Origin: Pseudomonas chlororaphis subsp. aurantiaca
GTDB lineage: Bacteria > Pseudomonadota > Gammaproteobacteria > Pseudomonadales > Pseudomonadaceae
Assembly: GCF_013466605.1 (NCBI RefSeq)
Contig: NZ_CP059162.1
Coordinates: forward strand, 6,076,001 to 6,140,000
Direction of reading: 5' to 3'
Length of the DNA stretch: 64,000 bases
The notes beneath the pieces were generated by a model. That model saw only the letters and a program-made list of their open reading frames with translations. It did no database searches and was not told where the DNA came from. The position numbers were made by a program, and so were the translations under genes. Of this stretch, positions 11,551 to 20,453 are shown piece after piece (the first letter of the stretch is position 1; each line of letters opens with the position of its first letter).

Positions 11551-12552
11551 TTACTCGGCGGTTACCAGGCTCGGCTGCCCCAGATTGGCCAGCCGGACAC
11601 TGTTCTGCACTTGCTGGATCTCACCCGGCGAGCCGATCGGCCCCAGGCGAACCCGGTGCAGGGTCTGTTGATTGCGCACGATCGAGCTGATGAACACCGG
11701 AGCGCTCACCATCCCGCTCAGCTTCGAGCGCAGGAGCTCGGCAGCGTCCGGGTTGGCGAAGGCGCCCACCTGCAGATACTGGCCAGAGGCTTGCGCAGAA
11801 GCGTTTTTTTTTGCATCCAGCTGCACCGGCACGACGGCCGCGGCGTGCTGCTGCGGAGGTGGAGTCCATTGCTCTACAGTCCCCGTGGACGCCGTCATCA
11901 CCGGCGCGGCTTTCGGCTCATTGAGCATCAAGGGTGCCGGCCGGCCGCGCTGGGCCCACCACTCCTGCGGGTCGATGCCCTCGACCTTGACCCGGGCGGT
12001 ACCGATCTCGGCGTAACCGAGCTTCTTGGCCGCGGCATAGGACAAATCGATGATCCGGTCCGAATAGAACGGCCCACGGTCATTGACCCGCAGGATCACG
12101 CTCTTGTGGTTGTCCAGGTTGGTCACCCGCACATAACTCGGCAAGGGCAGGGTCTTGTGCGCGGCACTCATGCCGTACAGGTCATACACCTCGCCATTGG
12201 CGGTGTTCTGCCCGTGGAACTTGGTGCCGTACCAGGAAGCCGTGCCCGAAGCAACATAACGCTTGGATTCGGCCATCGGGAAATAGGTCTTGCCCAGCAC
12301 CGTATAAGGGTTGGCCTTGTACGGACCGGTGTGCAGGGTCGGCGTGGCGTCGGGGATACGCGATACATCGACGTCCCACCAGGGCGCGCCGTCTTTGTGG
12401 GCGCGGTTGATGTCCAGGACCGGTTTCGAACGTACGGCCGTCGTCTGGCCTTTCTGTTTCGGCGCCTGGGTTGACGAACAACTGACCACCAGCAAGGACA
12501 ACGCGGCAAGAGCCACCAGCTTCAGGGGTTTGCGGATTGGCGATGCCAGCAT
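11551..12552 (-). CDS. rlpA: Septal lipoprotein RlpA (lytic transglycosylase, SPOR domain)
   Basis: Outer-membrane lipoprotein that cleaves peptide-free glycan strands at the septum, as shown for P. aeruginosa RlpA. It has a signal peptide with Cys25 in VVSC. The double-psi beta-barrel (about 100-195) contains YGTKFHG and RVNDRGP, with the catalytic His and Asp, and a SPOR domain covers about 255-330. The linker before SPOR contains a nine-base A run in the coding strand (11804-11812), a possible slippage site. The ATG overlaps the mltB stop by one base (TAATG). Confidence 0.95.
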   Translation of the reverse strand: MLASPIRKPLKLVALAALSLLVVSCSSTQAPKQKGQTTAVRSKPVLDINRAHKDGAPWWDVDVSRIPDATPTLHTGPYKANPYTVLGKTYFPMAESKRYVASGTASWYGTKFHGQNTANGEVYDLYGMSAAHKTLPLPSYVRVTNLDNHKSVILRVNDRGPFYSDRIIDLSYAAAKKLGYAEIGTARVKVEGIDPQEWWAQRGRPAPLMLNEPKAAPVMTASTGTVEQWTPPPQQHAAAVVPVQLDAKKNASAQASGQYLQVGAFANPDAAELLRSKLSGMVSAPVFISSIVRNQQTLHRVRLGPIGSPGEIQQVQNSVRLANLGQPSLVTAE

Positions 12553-13565
12553 TACTTGACGCCCCGTGCTTGGACCAGCTGTTCAGAAAGCTGATGTACG
12601 GCCATGGCGTACATCACGCTGCGGTTATAACGCGTGATCGCGTAGAAATTCTTCAGCCCCATCCAGTATTCGGGGCCACTGTCACCTTCCAGGCGAAAAG
12701 CCGTGACCGGCATATCATCGCGCAGCGCATCATGACTCGACCAGCCCAGCGCCCGCAACTCCCCGACGGTTTTCGTCGGCTCGATACCAGTGGTCAGGCC
12801 TTCGTCGACCTGATCGCCACGCACTTCGGCCCGGCTGACCACCGGCTGCCCGGCCTCCCAGCCGTGACGCTTGAAATAGCTGGCGACGCTGCCGATGGCA
12901 TCGTCCGGATTGGTCCAGATATTGATGTGGCCATCACCGTCGAAGTCCACAGCATAGGCGCGAAAACTGCTCGGCATGAACTGCGGCAAGCCCATGGCAC
13001 CGGCGTAGGACCCCTTGAGGGTCAGCGGATCGACCTGTTCCTCGCGCGCCAGCAGCAGGAATTCGCGCAATTCCTTGCGGAAGAACTCGGCACGTGGCGG
13101 GTAATCGAAGCCCAGGGTCGACAGCGCATCGATCACCCGATAGTTACCGGTGTTGCGCCCGAAGAAGGTTTCAACGCCGATGATCGACACGATCACCTGT
13201 GCCGGAACCCCGTATTCCTGCTCGGCACGGGCCAGTACCGCCTCGTGCTGGCGCCAGAAGTCCACACCCCGGGCGATACGCGCGTCGGTGATGAACATCG
13301 GCCGGTATTCTTTCCACTGCTTGACCCGCTCGGCGGGCCGGGAAATGGCGTCGAGGATCGACTGCTTGCGCTCGGCCTCGCGAAACACCCCCATCAGCTG
13401 TTCGCCCGCGAAGCCGTAGTCGCGAGTCATTTCGCCCACGAACTCGGCCACTTGGGGCGAACCTTCGTATTCGCCGCCGGCCAGCGCTTCCTGCGCCGCA
13501 CCAAGGATGCCTACCAGACCGACCCACGGCGCATACCGAGCGGTCCAGCCACGCATTACTTGCAT
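12552..13565 (-). CDS. mltB: Membrane-bound/soluble lytic transglycosylase B (SltB1 type)
   Basis: Peptidoglycan lytic transglycosylase of the MltB family, 337 residues from the ATG at 13565. That start is chosen because AAGGTGAAG lies 7 bases upstream; a longer frame starting 12 codons earlier has no comparable site. The catalytic Glu132 lies in GVETFFG. The signal peptide ends near ALAG (about 30) and lacks a lipobox Cys, so the enzyme is probably soluble in the periplasm, like SltB1 (PA4001). It lies in the rodA-mltB-rlpA-dacA elongation block. Confidence 0.94.
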   Translation of the reverse strand: MQVMRGWTARYAPWVGLVGILGAAQEALAGGEYEGSPQVAEFVGEMTRDYGFAGEQLMGVFREAERKQSILDAISRPAERVKQWKEYRPMFITDARIARGVDFWRQHEAVLARAEQEYGVPAQVIVSIIGVETFFGRNTGNYRVIDALSTLGFDYPPRAEFFRKELREFLLLAREEQVDPLTLKGSYAGAMGLPQFMPSSFRAYAVDFDGDGHINIWTNPDDAIGSVASYFKRHGWEAGQPVVSRAEVRGDQVDEGLTTGIEPTKTVGELRALGWSSHDALRDDMPVTAFRLEGDSGPEYWMGLKNFYAITRYNRSVMYAMAVHQLSEQLVQARGVK

Positions 13566-13582
13566 TGAATTCTTCACCTTAT

Positions 13583-14728
13583 TCAAACCTGCGCGATCCA
13601 CTTGCGATGGGTATGGATCGACATCAAAACCCCAAACGCTGACAGCAGCGTCACCAGCGAAGTTCCTCCGTAGCTAATGAACGGCAACGGCACCCCCACG
13701 ACCGGCAACAGGCCACTGACCATACCGATGTTGACGAAAACGTAAACAAAAAACGTCATGGTCAGGGCGCCGGCGAGCAATTTGCCGAACAGCGTCTGCG
13801 CCTGGGCGGTGATCACCAGCCCACGACCGATCAGCAGCAGATAGATCAGCAGCAAGGCGCAAATGCCCACCAGGCCGAACTCTTCGCCCATGACCGCGAT
13901 AATAAAGTCGGTGTGGCTCTCGGGCAAAAAGTCCAGGTGCGACTGAGTGCCCAGCAACCAGCCCTTGCCGAAGACGCCGCCGGAACCGATGGCCGCCTTG
14001 GACTGAATGATGTTCCAGCCGGTGCCCAGTGGATCGCTTTCCGGATCGAGGAAGGTCAGGATCCGCTGCTTCTGGTAGTCGTGCATGATGAAGAACCACA
14101 TGGCGATCGCCACCGGTACCGCGGCGGCCAGCACGCTGAGGATCCAGCGCCAGCGCAGGCCGCCCATGAACAGCACGAAGGCGCCACCGGCAAGGATCAG
14201 CAGCGAGGTACCGAGATCCGGCTGGCGCACGATCAGAATGAACGGGATACCGATCAGGACCAGGCTGATGCCCACATGCTTGAGTTGCGGCGGCAAACTG
14301 CGCTTGGCCAGGTACCAGGCGATGGTCGCCGGCATGATGATCTTCATGAACTCCGAGGGCTGGAAGCGAATCACCCCGGGGATATTGATCCAGCGGGTGG
14401 CGCCCATGGCGTTATGTCCCATGACATCCACCACCACCAGCAGCACCACGCCGAACACATAGGCCAGTGGCACCCAACGAGCCATGAACCGGGGCTCGAG
14501 CTGGGCAATGATGATCATCGACGCCAGGCCGATGCCGAACGAAGTCGCCTGCTTGCCCAGCAGGTCCCAGCTCTTGCCGCTCGCCGAATACAGGACGAAC
14601 AGGCTGCCGGCCGCCAGGGTCAGCAGCAGGATCAGCAATGGGCCGTCGATATGCATGCGCTGCAACAGCGTCGCACGGCGACGCATCACATCCTCGCTGG
14701 ACAGGATGCGATCGAAATTACTCTTCAC
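13583..14728 (-). CDS. rodA: Peptidoglycan glycosyltransferase RodA
   Basis: SEDS-family membrane polymerase that works with PBP2 in side-wall growth. A GTG start at 14728 is chosen: it gives the family N-terminus VKSNFDRILSSEDV, has GGAGG upstream, and overlaps the pbpA stop by 11 bases. About ten membrane helices are visible. The SEDS signature with the essential Asp lies in ESHTDFIIAVMGEE. Near the C-terminus is VPLPFISYGG, the conserved SEDS loop. Length is 381 residues. Confidence 0.96.
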   Translation of the reverse strand: MKSNFDRILSSEDVMRRRATLLQRMHIDGPLLILLLTLAAGSLFVLYSASGKSWDLLGKQATSFGIGLASMIIIAQLEPRFMARWVPLAYVFGVVLLVVVDVMGHNAMGATRWINIPGVIRFQPSEFMKIIMPATIAWYLAKRSLPPQLKHVGISLVLIGIPFILIVRQPDLGTSLLILAGGAFVLFMGGLRWRWILSVLAAAVPVAIAMWFFIMHDYQKQRILTFLDPESDPLGTGWNIIQSKAAIGSGGVFGKGWLLGTQSHLDFLPESHTDFIIAVMGEEFGLVGICALLLIYLLLIGRGLVITAQAQTLFGKLLAGALTMTFFVYVFVNIGMVSGLLPVVGVPLPFISYGGTSLVTLLSAFGVLMSIHTHRKWIAQV

Positions 14729-16613
14729 GGGCCGTAGCCTCCGCACTGATAGGGCCGGCAAACTCAGGCTTGAGCAGGCCATCCGGGCCGAGGAGCCAGG
14801 CGTCCATCACCTGGCGCACCACCGGGGCCGCCACGCCGGAGCCGGACTCGCCGTTCTCGACCATGACCGAAACCACGATTTTCGGGTTTTCCGCCGGCGC
14901 GAAGCCGACGAACAGGGCGTGGTCGCGATGGCGCTCCTGAACCTTGGAGCGGTCGTACTTCTCGCCCTGCTTGATCGCGACCACCTGGGCCGTACCACTC
15001 TTGCCGGCGATCCGGTATTGCGAGCCAATGGCCGCCTTGCGCGCCGTACCACGGGCACCGTGCATCACCTGCTGCATGCCGTGGTTGACCTTCGTCCAGT
15101 CCGACGGATCGCGCAGGATGATGTCCGGCATCGGGTTTTCATCCACCGGCTTTTCGCCTTCGATGGTCTTGGCCAGGTGCGGACGGTTCCACTTGCCCTT
15201 ATTCGCCACCAGCGCCGTAGCCTGGACCAACTGCAACGGGGTGGACTGCATGTAACCCTGGCCGATCCCGAGAATCAGCGTCTCGCCCGGGAACCAGGCC
15301 TGGCGACGGGTGGCGCGCTTCCATTCCCGCGACGGCATCAGGCCCGGCGACTCCTCAAACATGTCCAGCGAGACCTTCTGGCCGATCCCGAACTTGTTCA
15401 TGTAGGCCGACAGCCGATCGATCCCCAGCTTGTGGGCCAGGTCATAGAAGTAGGTGTCGTTGGACCGCATGATCGCGGTGTCGAGGTCGACGTAACCGTC
15501 ACCGCTGCGATTCCAGTTACGGTATTTGTGGTCGTAGTTGGGCAGTTGGTAGTAGCCCGGGTCATAGACCCGCGTGGAAGCCGTCACCACCCCCGAATCG
15601 AGACCGGCGATCGCCACCGCTGGCTTGATGGTCGAGCCCGGCGGGTACAGGCCGCGCAGCACCCGGTTGAACAGCGGGCGGTCGATGGAATCGCGCAGCT
15701 CGGCATAGGCCTTGAAGCTGATGCCGGTCACGAACAGGTTCGGGTCGAAACTCGGCTGACTGACCATGGCCAGCACTTCCCCGGTGTTCGGGTCCAGTGC
15801 TACCACCGCGCCACGCCGGCCGCCCAAGGCGGCCTCGGCAGCTTCCTGCAGCTTGATGTCCAGGCTCAGGACAATGTCCTTGCCGGGAATCGGGTCGGTG
15901 CGCTTGAGCACCCGCAACACGCGGCCACGAGCGTTGGTCTCGACCTCCTCGTAACCCACTTGGCCGTGCAGCTCGGGCTCGTAGAAGCGCTCGATGCCGG
16001 TCTTGCCGATGTGGTGAGTGCCGCTGTAGTTCACCGGGTCCAGGGTCTTCAGCTCTTTCTCGTTGATCCGCCCCATGTAGCCCACCGAGTGCGCGAAGTG
16101 CGCGCCCTGGGGGTAATGGCGGACCAGCTGCGCCACCACTTCCACCCCGGGCAGGCGGAACTGGTTGACTGCGATCCGGGCGATCTGCTCTTCGTTGAGC
16201 TCGAACAGGATCGGCACCGGCTCGAACGGCCGGCGCCCCTGCTTCATGCGCTTCTCGAACAGCGCCCGGTCTTCCGGCGTCAGCTCCAGCACTTCGACAA
16301 TGACGTCGAGCACCTGGCGCCAGTCGCCGGAACGCTCGCGGGTCATGCTCAGGCTGAAGCTCGGACGGTTATCGGCCACCACCACGCCGTTACGGTCGAA
16401 GATCAGGCCGCGGGTCGGCGGAATCGGCTGGACGTGGACCCGGTTGTTTTCCGACAGGGTCGAGTGATAGTCGTACTGGATCACCTGCAGGTAATACAGG
16501 CGCGCGATCAGCACCCCGATCAGGCAGACCACGGCAATAGCCCCGAACACGACCCGGCCACGCACCAGACGGGCGTCTTTTTCGTGGTCCTTGATACGGA
16601 TCGGCTGGGACAT
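14718..16613 (-). CDS. mrdA: Penicillin-binding protein 2 (elongation transpeptidase)
   Basis: Class B PBP of the elongasome (pbpA in P. aeruginosa). One N-terminal membrane helix lies at about 21-43, followed by the pedestal (about 60-240) and the transpeptidase domain. The active-site motifs are STIK (Ser327-Lys330), SND (384-386) and KSGT (538-541). At 631 residues it has the usual length. It overlaps rodA and follows rlmH by 12 bases, so it is part of a single long transcription unit. Confidence 0.96.
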   Translation of the reverse strand: MSQPIRIKDHEKDARLVRGRVVFGAIAVVCLIGVLIARLYYLQVIQYDYHSTLSENNRVHVQPIPPTRGLIFDRNGVVVADNRPSFSLSMTRERSGDWRQVLDVIVEVLELTPEDRALFEKRMKQGRRPFEPVPILFELNEEQIARIAVNQFRLPGVEVVAQLVRHYPQGAHFAHSVGYMGRINEKELKTLDPVNYSGTHHIGKTGIERFYEPELHGQVGYEEVETNARGRVLRVLKRTDPIPGKDIVLSLDIKLQEAAEAALGGRRGAVVALDPNTGEVLAMVSQPSFDPNLFVTGISFKAYAELRDSIDRPLFNRVLRGLYPPGSTIKPAVAIAGLDSGVVTASTRVYDPGYYQLPNYDHKYRNWNRSGDGYVDLDTAIMRSNDTYFYDLAHKLGIDRLSAYMNKFGIGQKVSLDMFEESPGLMPSREWKRATRRQAWFPGETLILGIGQGYMQSTPLQLVQATALVANKGKWNRPHLAKTIEGEKPVDENPMPDIILRDPSDWTKVNHGMQQVMHGARGTARKAAIGSQYRIAGKSGTAQVVAIKQGEKYDRSKVQERHRDHALFVGFAPAENPKIVVSVMVENGESGSGVAAPVVRQVMDAWLLGPDGLLKPEFAGPISAEATAREE

Positions 16614-16625
16614 TAGAGGCGCGGG

Positions 16626-17093
16626 CTATTTGTGATAAGGGTGCCCGGACAGGACTGTCCAGGCGCGATACAGCTGTTCACCGATCAGGATCCGTACCAA
16701 CGGGTGCGGCAAGGTCAAAGGCGACAGCGACCAGCGCTGGTCCGCCCGCGCGCAGACTTCCGGCGCCAGCCCCTCGGGGCCGCCGACCATGAAGTTCACG
16801 GTGCGCGAGTCGAGGCGCCAGCGATCCAGCTCCACCGCCAACTGCTCGGTGCTCCAGGGCTTGCCGTGGACCTCAAGGGTGACGATCCGCTCGTTCTGAC
16901 CGACCTTGGCCAGCATGGCTTCGCCTTCCTGACGGATGAAACGGGCCACATCGGCGTTCTTGCCACGGGTATTGAGCGGTATTTCCACCAGTTCCAGCGC
17001 CAGTTCGGATGGCAGACGCTTGGCATACTCATGCCAACCCTCTTCCACCCACTTGGGCATGCGTGAACCGACAGCGATCAGACGCAGGCGCAC
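16626..17093 (-). CDS. rlmH: 23S rRNA (pseudouridine1915-N3)-methyltransferase
   Basis: SPOUT-class methyltransferase that modifies pseudouridine 1915 in helix 69 of 23S rRNA. It is a 155-residue family-length protein with the N-terminal MRLRLIAVG strand, the SAM-binding GGPEGL loop (about 103-108) and the conserved C-terminal [16 protein letters not shown] segment. The order nadD-rsfS-rlmH-mrdA is conserved. Confidence 0.97.
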   Translation of the reverse strand: MRLRLIAVGSRMPKWVEEGWHEYAKRLPSELALELVEIPLNTRGKNADVARFIRQEGEAMLAKVGQNERIVTLEVHGKPWSTEQLAVELDRWRLDSRTVNFMVGGPEGLAPEVCARADQRWSLSPLTLPHPLVRILIGEQLYRAWTVLSGHPYHK

Positions 17094-17102
17094 AGCCGTC
17101 CC

Positions 17103-17525
17103 TTATTGCTGGTCTTTGTTGAGCTTGGTGAAGTGCTCATGGGTGTGTTCCGGGCTGTGGTGCTTGCCATCGGCCGCACGGCTCTGCTCGGCCCCCTGCC
17201 ACAGACGTTCCAGGTCGTAGAACTGGCGTGCGGAGGCGGTCATCATGTGCACGATCACGTCGTCCAGGTCCAGCAGCACCCAGTCGCTGTCGCCCTTGCC
17301 TTCTTCACCCAGCGGCTTGACGCCCTGGGCCTTGACCATCTCGCGGACCTTTTCCAGCATCGCGCCGATCTGGCGGTTGGAAGTACCGGTGGCGATGATC
17401 ATGTAGTCAGTGATGCTCTGCTTGTCGCGAACATCGATCACCAGGACATCCTGGGCCTTGACGTCTTCCAGCGCGGCGACTGCCACCTTGACCAGATCTT
17501 CGCCTTTCATTACTTGGTTAGTCAT
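17103..17525 (-). CDS. rsfS: Ribosomal silencing factor RsfS
   Basis: Binds ribosomal protein uL14 and blocks 30S-50S joining under starvation. The RsfS core covers about 6-110 with the family motifs DYMIIATGTSNRQ and WVLLDLDDVIVHM. A His/Lys-rich tail of about 30 residues follows. The start at 17525 is used; an ATG five codons later (MKGEDL) is also plausible, as neither has a strong ribosome site. It lies in the proA-nadD-rsfS-rlmH block. Confidence 0.95.
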   Translation of the reverse strand: MTNQVMKGEDLVKVAVAALEDVKAQDVLVIDVRDKQSITDYMIIATGTSNRQIGAMLEKVREMVKAQGVKPLGEEGKGDSDWVLLDLDDVIVHMMTASARQFYDLERLWQGAEQSRAADGKHHSPEHTHEHFTKLNKDQQ

Positions 17526-17585
17526 ATAAAACTCGTTCAGCTCGTATGTTTGGCGCGTTGCACGGCATCAGCCGGCAGCGCGCCT

Positions 17586-18230
17586 TCAGTTCGGCCCACG
17601 GTAAAGACCGTGTGCATCGATATAGGCCAGGACCGCATCAGGCACCAGGAAACGTACCGACTTACCGCTGGCCAGCAGTTGACGGATCTGGGTGGCAGAC
17701 ACCGCGAGCGGTGTCTGCCAGACGAATGCAATGTGTCCACCAGGCCCTTGCAGGGCCAGGGGATCGCTCACCGAGCGCGCCGCCAGCAGGTTGCGCAACG
17801 CATCCGGCGGCTCGCTGTCGGCATCCGGGCGTTGCAGCACCAGGATGTGGCAATGCTGGAGCAACTCTTCCCAGCGATGCCAGGTAGGCAGGCCGCAAAA
17901 AGCGTCCCAGCCCAGCAACAGGAACAACTGGTCATCCGCGGCCATCTCGGCCCGCATCTGTTCCAGGGTGTCTATGGTGTAGGACGGCTTGTCCCGTTTC
18001 AGCTCACGGTCGTCCACCACCAGGGGTGAAACGCCCGCCACCGCACACTCGACCATCGCCAGACGGTCCAGCGCCGACACCTGCGGTGCATCGCGATGAG
18101 GCGGCCGCGCGCTGGGCGTCAGCCGCAGCTCATCGAGCCCCAGCGAGTCGGCCACCTCCAGCGCGCTGCGCAGGTGACCGATATGCACAGGGTCGAAGGT
18201 ACCGCCCAGCAGACCGATACGTTTGCTCAT
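17586..18230 (-). CDS. nadD: Nicotinate-mononucleotide adenylyltransferase
   Basis: Converts NaMN and ATP to deamido-NAD in NAD synthesis. The nucleotide-binding signature [11 protein letters not shown] is at 9-19, and the second motif SATQIRQLL lies near the C-terminus. At 214 residues it has normal length. The ATG at 18230 overlaps the proA stop by one base (TGATG), so translation is probably coupled to proA. Confidence 0.97.
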   Translation of the reverse strand: MSKRIGLLGGTFDPVHIGHLRSALEVADSLGLDELRLTPSARPPHRDAPQVSALDRLAMVECAVAGVSPLVVDDRELKRDKPSYTIDTLEQMRAEMAADDQLFLLLGWDAFCGLPTWHRWEELLQHCHILVLQRPDADSEPPDALRNLLAARSVSDPLALQGPGGHIAFVWQTPLAVSATQIRQLLASGKSVRFLVPDAVLAYIDAHGLYRGPN

Positions 18231-19495
18231 CAAGTGCGCACATGGCCGTCGCCGAAGACGACATATTTCTCGCTGGTCAGCCCTTCCAGGCCGACCGGGC
18301 CGCGGGCGTGCAGCTTGTCGGTGGAAATACCGATCTCCGCGCCCAGGCCATATTCGAAACCGTCGGCAAACCGGGTCGAGGCATTGACCATCACCGAGCT
18401 GGAATCCACCTCGTTGAGGAAACGCCGGGCGTCGGTGAAGTTCTCGGTGACGATGGCGTCGGTGTGCTGCGAACCGTAGGTGTTGATGTGCTCGATGGCC
18501 GCGTCCAGGCTATCGACCACCAGGATCGACAGGATCGGCGCGGTGTATTCGGTGCGCCAGTCTTCTTCGGTGGCCTCGATCACATCGTCGCCCAGCAAGG
18601 CACGGGTACGCGGGCAACCGCGCAGCTCGACCTTCTTGTCGCGATAGATCGCCGCCAGCGGCGGCAACACGCGCTCGGCAATACCGGCGTGGACCAGCAA
18701 GGTCTCCATGGTGTTGCAGGGCGCGTAGCGCTGGGTCTTGGCGTTGTCGGCGATGCGAATCGCCTTGTCCAGGTCGGCCGCCACGTCGATGAACACATGG
18801 CAGACGCCGTCCAGGTGCTTGATCACCGGCACCTTGGCATCGCGGCTGACCCGTTCGATCAGGCTCTTGCCGCCACGCGGCACGATCACATCGACGAACT
18901 CGGGCATGGTGATCAGCGCGCCAACGGCCGCGCGATCGGTGGTTTCCACCACTTGCACCACTTGCGCCGGCAGGCCGGCCACTGCCAGCCCTTGCTGGAT
19001 GCAGGTGGCAATGGCGCGGTTGGAATTGATCGCCTCGGAGCCGCCCCGCAGGATGGTCGCGTTGCCGGACTTCAGGCACAGGCTGGCGGCGTCGATGGTC
19101 ACGTTGGGGCGCGACTCGTAGATGATGCCGATCACGCCCAGGGGCACGCGCATCTTGCCGACCTGGATGCCCGAAGGCAGGTAGCGCATATCGCGGATTT
19201 CACCGATGGGGTCAGGCAGCTTGGCCACCTGACGCAGGCCTTCGATCATTTCGTCGATACGCACTGGGGTCAGCGCCAGACGATCGAGCAATGCCGGTTC
19301 CAGACCATTGGCCCGGCCATTGGCCAGGTCCTGCTCATTGGCCGCGCTCAGCTCGGGGCGAGCAGCGTCCAATGCATCGGCTGCCGCCAGCAATGCGCGG
19401 TTTTTCTGCGCGGTGGTGGCACGGGCGATTACCCGCGAGGCTTCGCGGGCAGCGCGACCCAAACGGGTCATGTAGTCAAGAACGGACTCAGTCAT
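18230..19495 (-). CDS. proA: Glutamate-5-semialdehyde dehydrogenase (gamma-glutamyl phosphate reductase)
   Basis: Second enzyme of proline synthesis; reduces gamma-glutamyl phosphate with NADPH. An ALDH-fold protein of 421 residues with catalytic Cys260 in RYAPCNTME. The start MTESVLDYM is the family N-terminus; an in-frame ATG 20 codons upstream (19555) is rejected because it adds an atypical extension. It is the first gene of the long minus-strand block and diverges from mag. Confidence 0.97.
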   Translation of the reverse strand: MTESVLDYMTRLGRAAREASRVIARATTAQKNRALLAAADALDAARPELSAANEQDLANGRANGLEPALLDRLALTPVRIDEMIEGLRQVAKLPDPIGEIRDMRYLPSGIQVGKMRVPLGVIGIIYESRPNVTIDAASLCLKSGNATILRGGSEAINSNRAIATCIQQGLAVAGLPAQVVQVVETTDRAAVGALITMPEFVDVIVPRGGKSLIERVSRDAKVPVIKHLDGVCHVFIDVAADLDKAIRIADNAKTQRYAPCNTMETLLVHAGIAERVLPPLAAIYRDKKVELRGCPRTRALLGDDVIEATEEDWRTEYTAPILSILVVDSLDAAIEHINTYGSQHTDAIVTENFTDARRFLNEVDSSSVMVNASTRFADGFEYGLGAEIGISTDKLHARGPVGLEGLTSEKYVVFGDGHVRT

Positions 19496-19671
19496 GGTCT
19501 GCTGTGGTCTTGGCAAAGAGGAAAGCGGCTGATTATAGCTGTCGCGCCGGTCCACGGACAGCGGTCACGGGCGGATGGTCGAAATGGGCGGCAAATACCT
19601 CTCGTTCAGCCTGAATTAAGCCTGGAATTGATATCATTCCGACCCAATTCCCGTCATCGCTCCTGGCTACC

Positions 19672-20358
19672 ATGTCCATTCTGTCCACTCCGACGCTGCC
19701 CAAGGCCCTGCCCGACAGCTTTTTCGATCGAGACGCCCAGGTCCTGGCCCGTGAACTGCTCGGCAAAATCATCCGCCATCGGGTCGGCGATCTGTGGCTG
19801 TCGGCGCGCATTATCGAAACAGAAGCCTATTACTGCGAGGAAAAAGGCAGCCATGCCTCCCTCGGCTACACAGAAAAGCGTAAGGCTTTGTTTCTGGACG
19901 GTGGCCACATCTATATGTACTACGCCCGCGGCGGCGACTCGCTGAACTTCAGCGCCCAGGGGCCGGGCAACGCGGTGCTGATCAAGTCGGCCTACCCCTG
20001 GGTCGACGAAGTCTCAGGCCCCGCCAGCCTGGCGCAGATGCTCCTGAACAATCCCGACGCCAGCGGCCGGCCGCGCCCCTCGCAGAAGCTCTGCGCCGGC
20101 CAGACCCTGCTGTGCAAGGCCCTGGGCCTGAAAGTCCCGGTGTGGGATGCCAAGCGCTTCGACCATGAAGTGCTGTTCGTCGAGGATGTCGGCACGCCCG
20201 TCGCCAGCGTCATCCAGACCACCCGCCTGGGCATCCCCCACGGCCGCGATGAGCACTTGATGTACCGCTTTGTCGACGCCGCCTACGCCCCCTACTGCAC
20301 CCGGAACCCGCTACGTCGCGGGCAGGTCGAAGGTCGCGACTATTTGCTGCTCGATTGA
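19672..20358 (+). CDS. 3-methyladenine DNA glycosylase (AAG/MPG family)
   Basis: Base-excision repair enzyme of the AAG family, which removes alkylated purines and hypoxanthine. Visible signatures are LARELLGK near the start, the catalytic IIETEAYY (the Glu activates water), the YMYYARGG base-flipping segment and a C-terminal RNPLRRG. At 228 residues it has full length for the family. It diverges from proA and has no obvious operon partner. It corresponds to the mag-type gene beside proA in P. aeruginosa. Confidence 0.93.
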   Translation: MSILSTPTLPKALPDSFFDRDAQVLARELLGKIIRHRVGDLWLSARIIETEAYYCEEKGSHASLGYTEKRKALFLDGGHIYMYYARGGDSLNFSAQGPGNAVLIKSAYPWVDEVSGPASLAQMLLNNPDASGRPRPSQKLCAGQTLLCKALGLKVPVWDAKRFDHEVLFVEDVGTPVASVIQTTRLGIPHGRDEHLMYRFVDAAYAPYCTRNPLRRGQVEGRDYLLLD

Positions 20359-20394
20359 TCCCTTTCGCAGGAACCGGCGTGCCCGCGGATGGTT

Positions 20395-20421
20395 TTATCG
20401 CGAGCAAGTCCGCTTCTACAG
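20395..20421 (+). repeat. Single REP-like element
   Basis: TTATCGCGAGCAAG...GCTTCTACAG resembles one half of a Pseudomonas REP palindrome. It lies in the 95-base gap between the glycosylase and DedA-PAP2 genes. Confidence 0.45.
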
Positions 20422-20453
20422 TTAAACCACCGAATAACCGGAGTTGAAAACCT

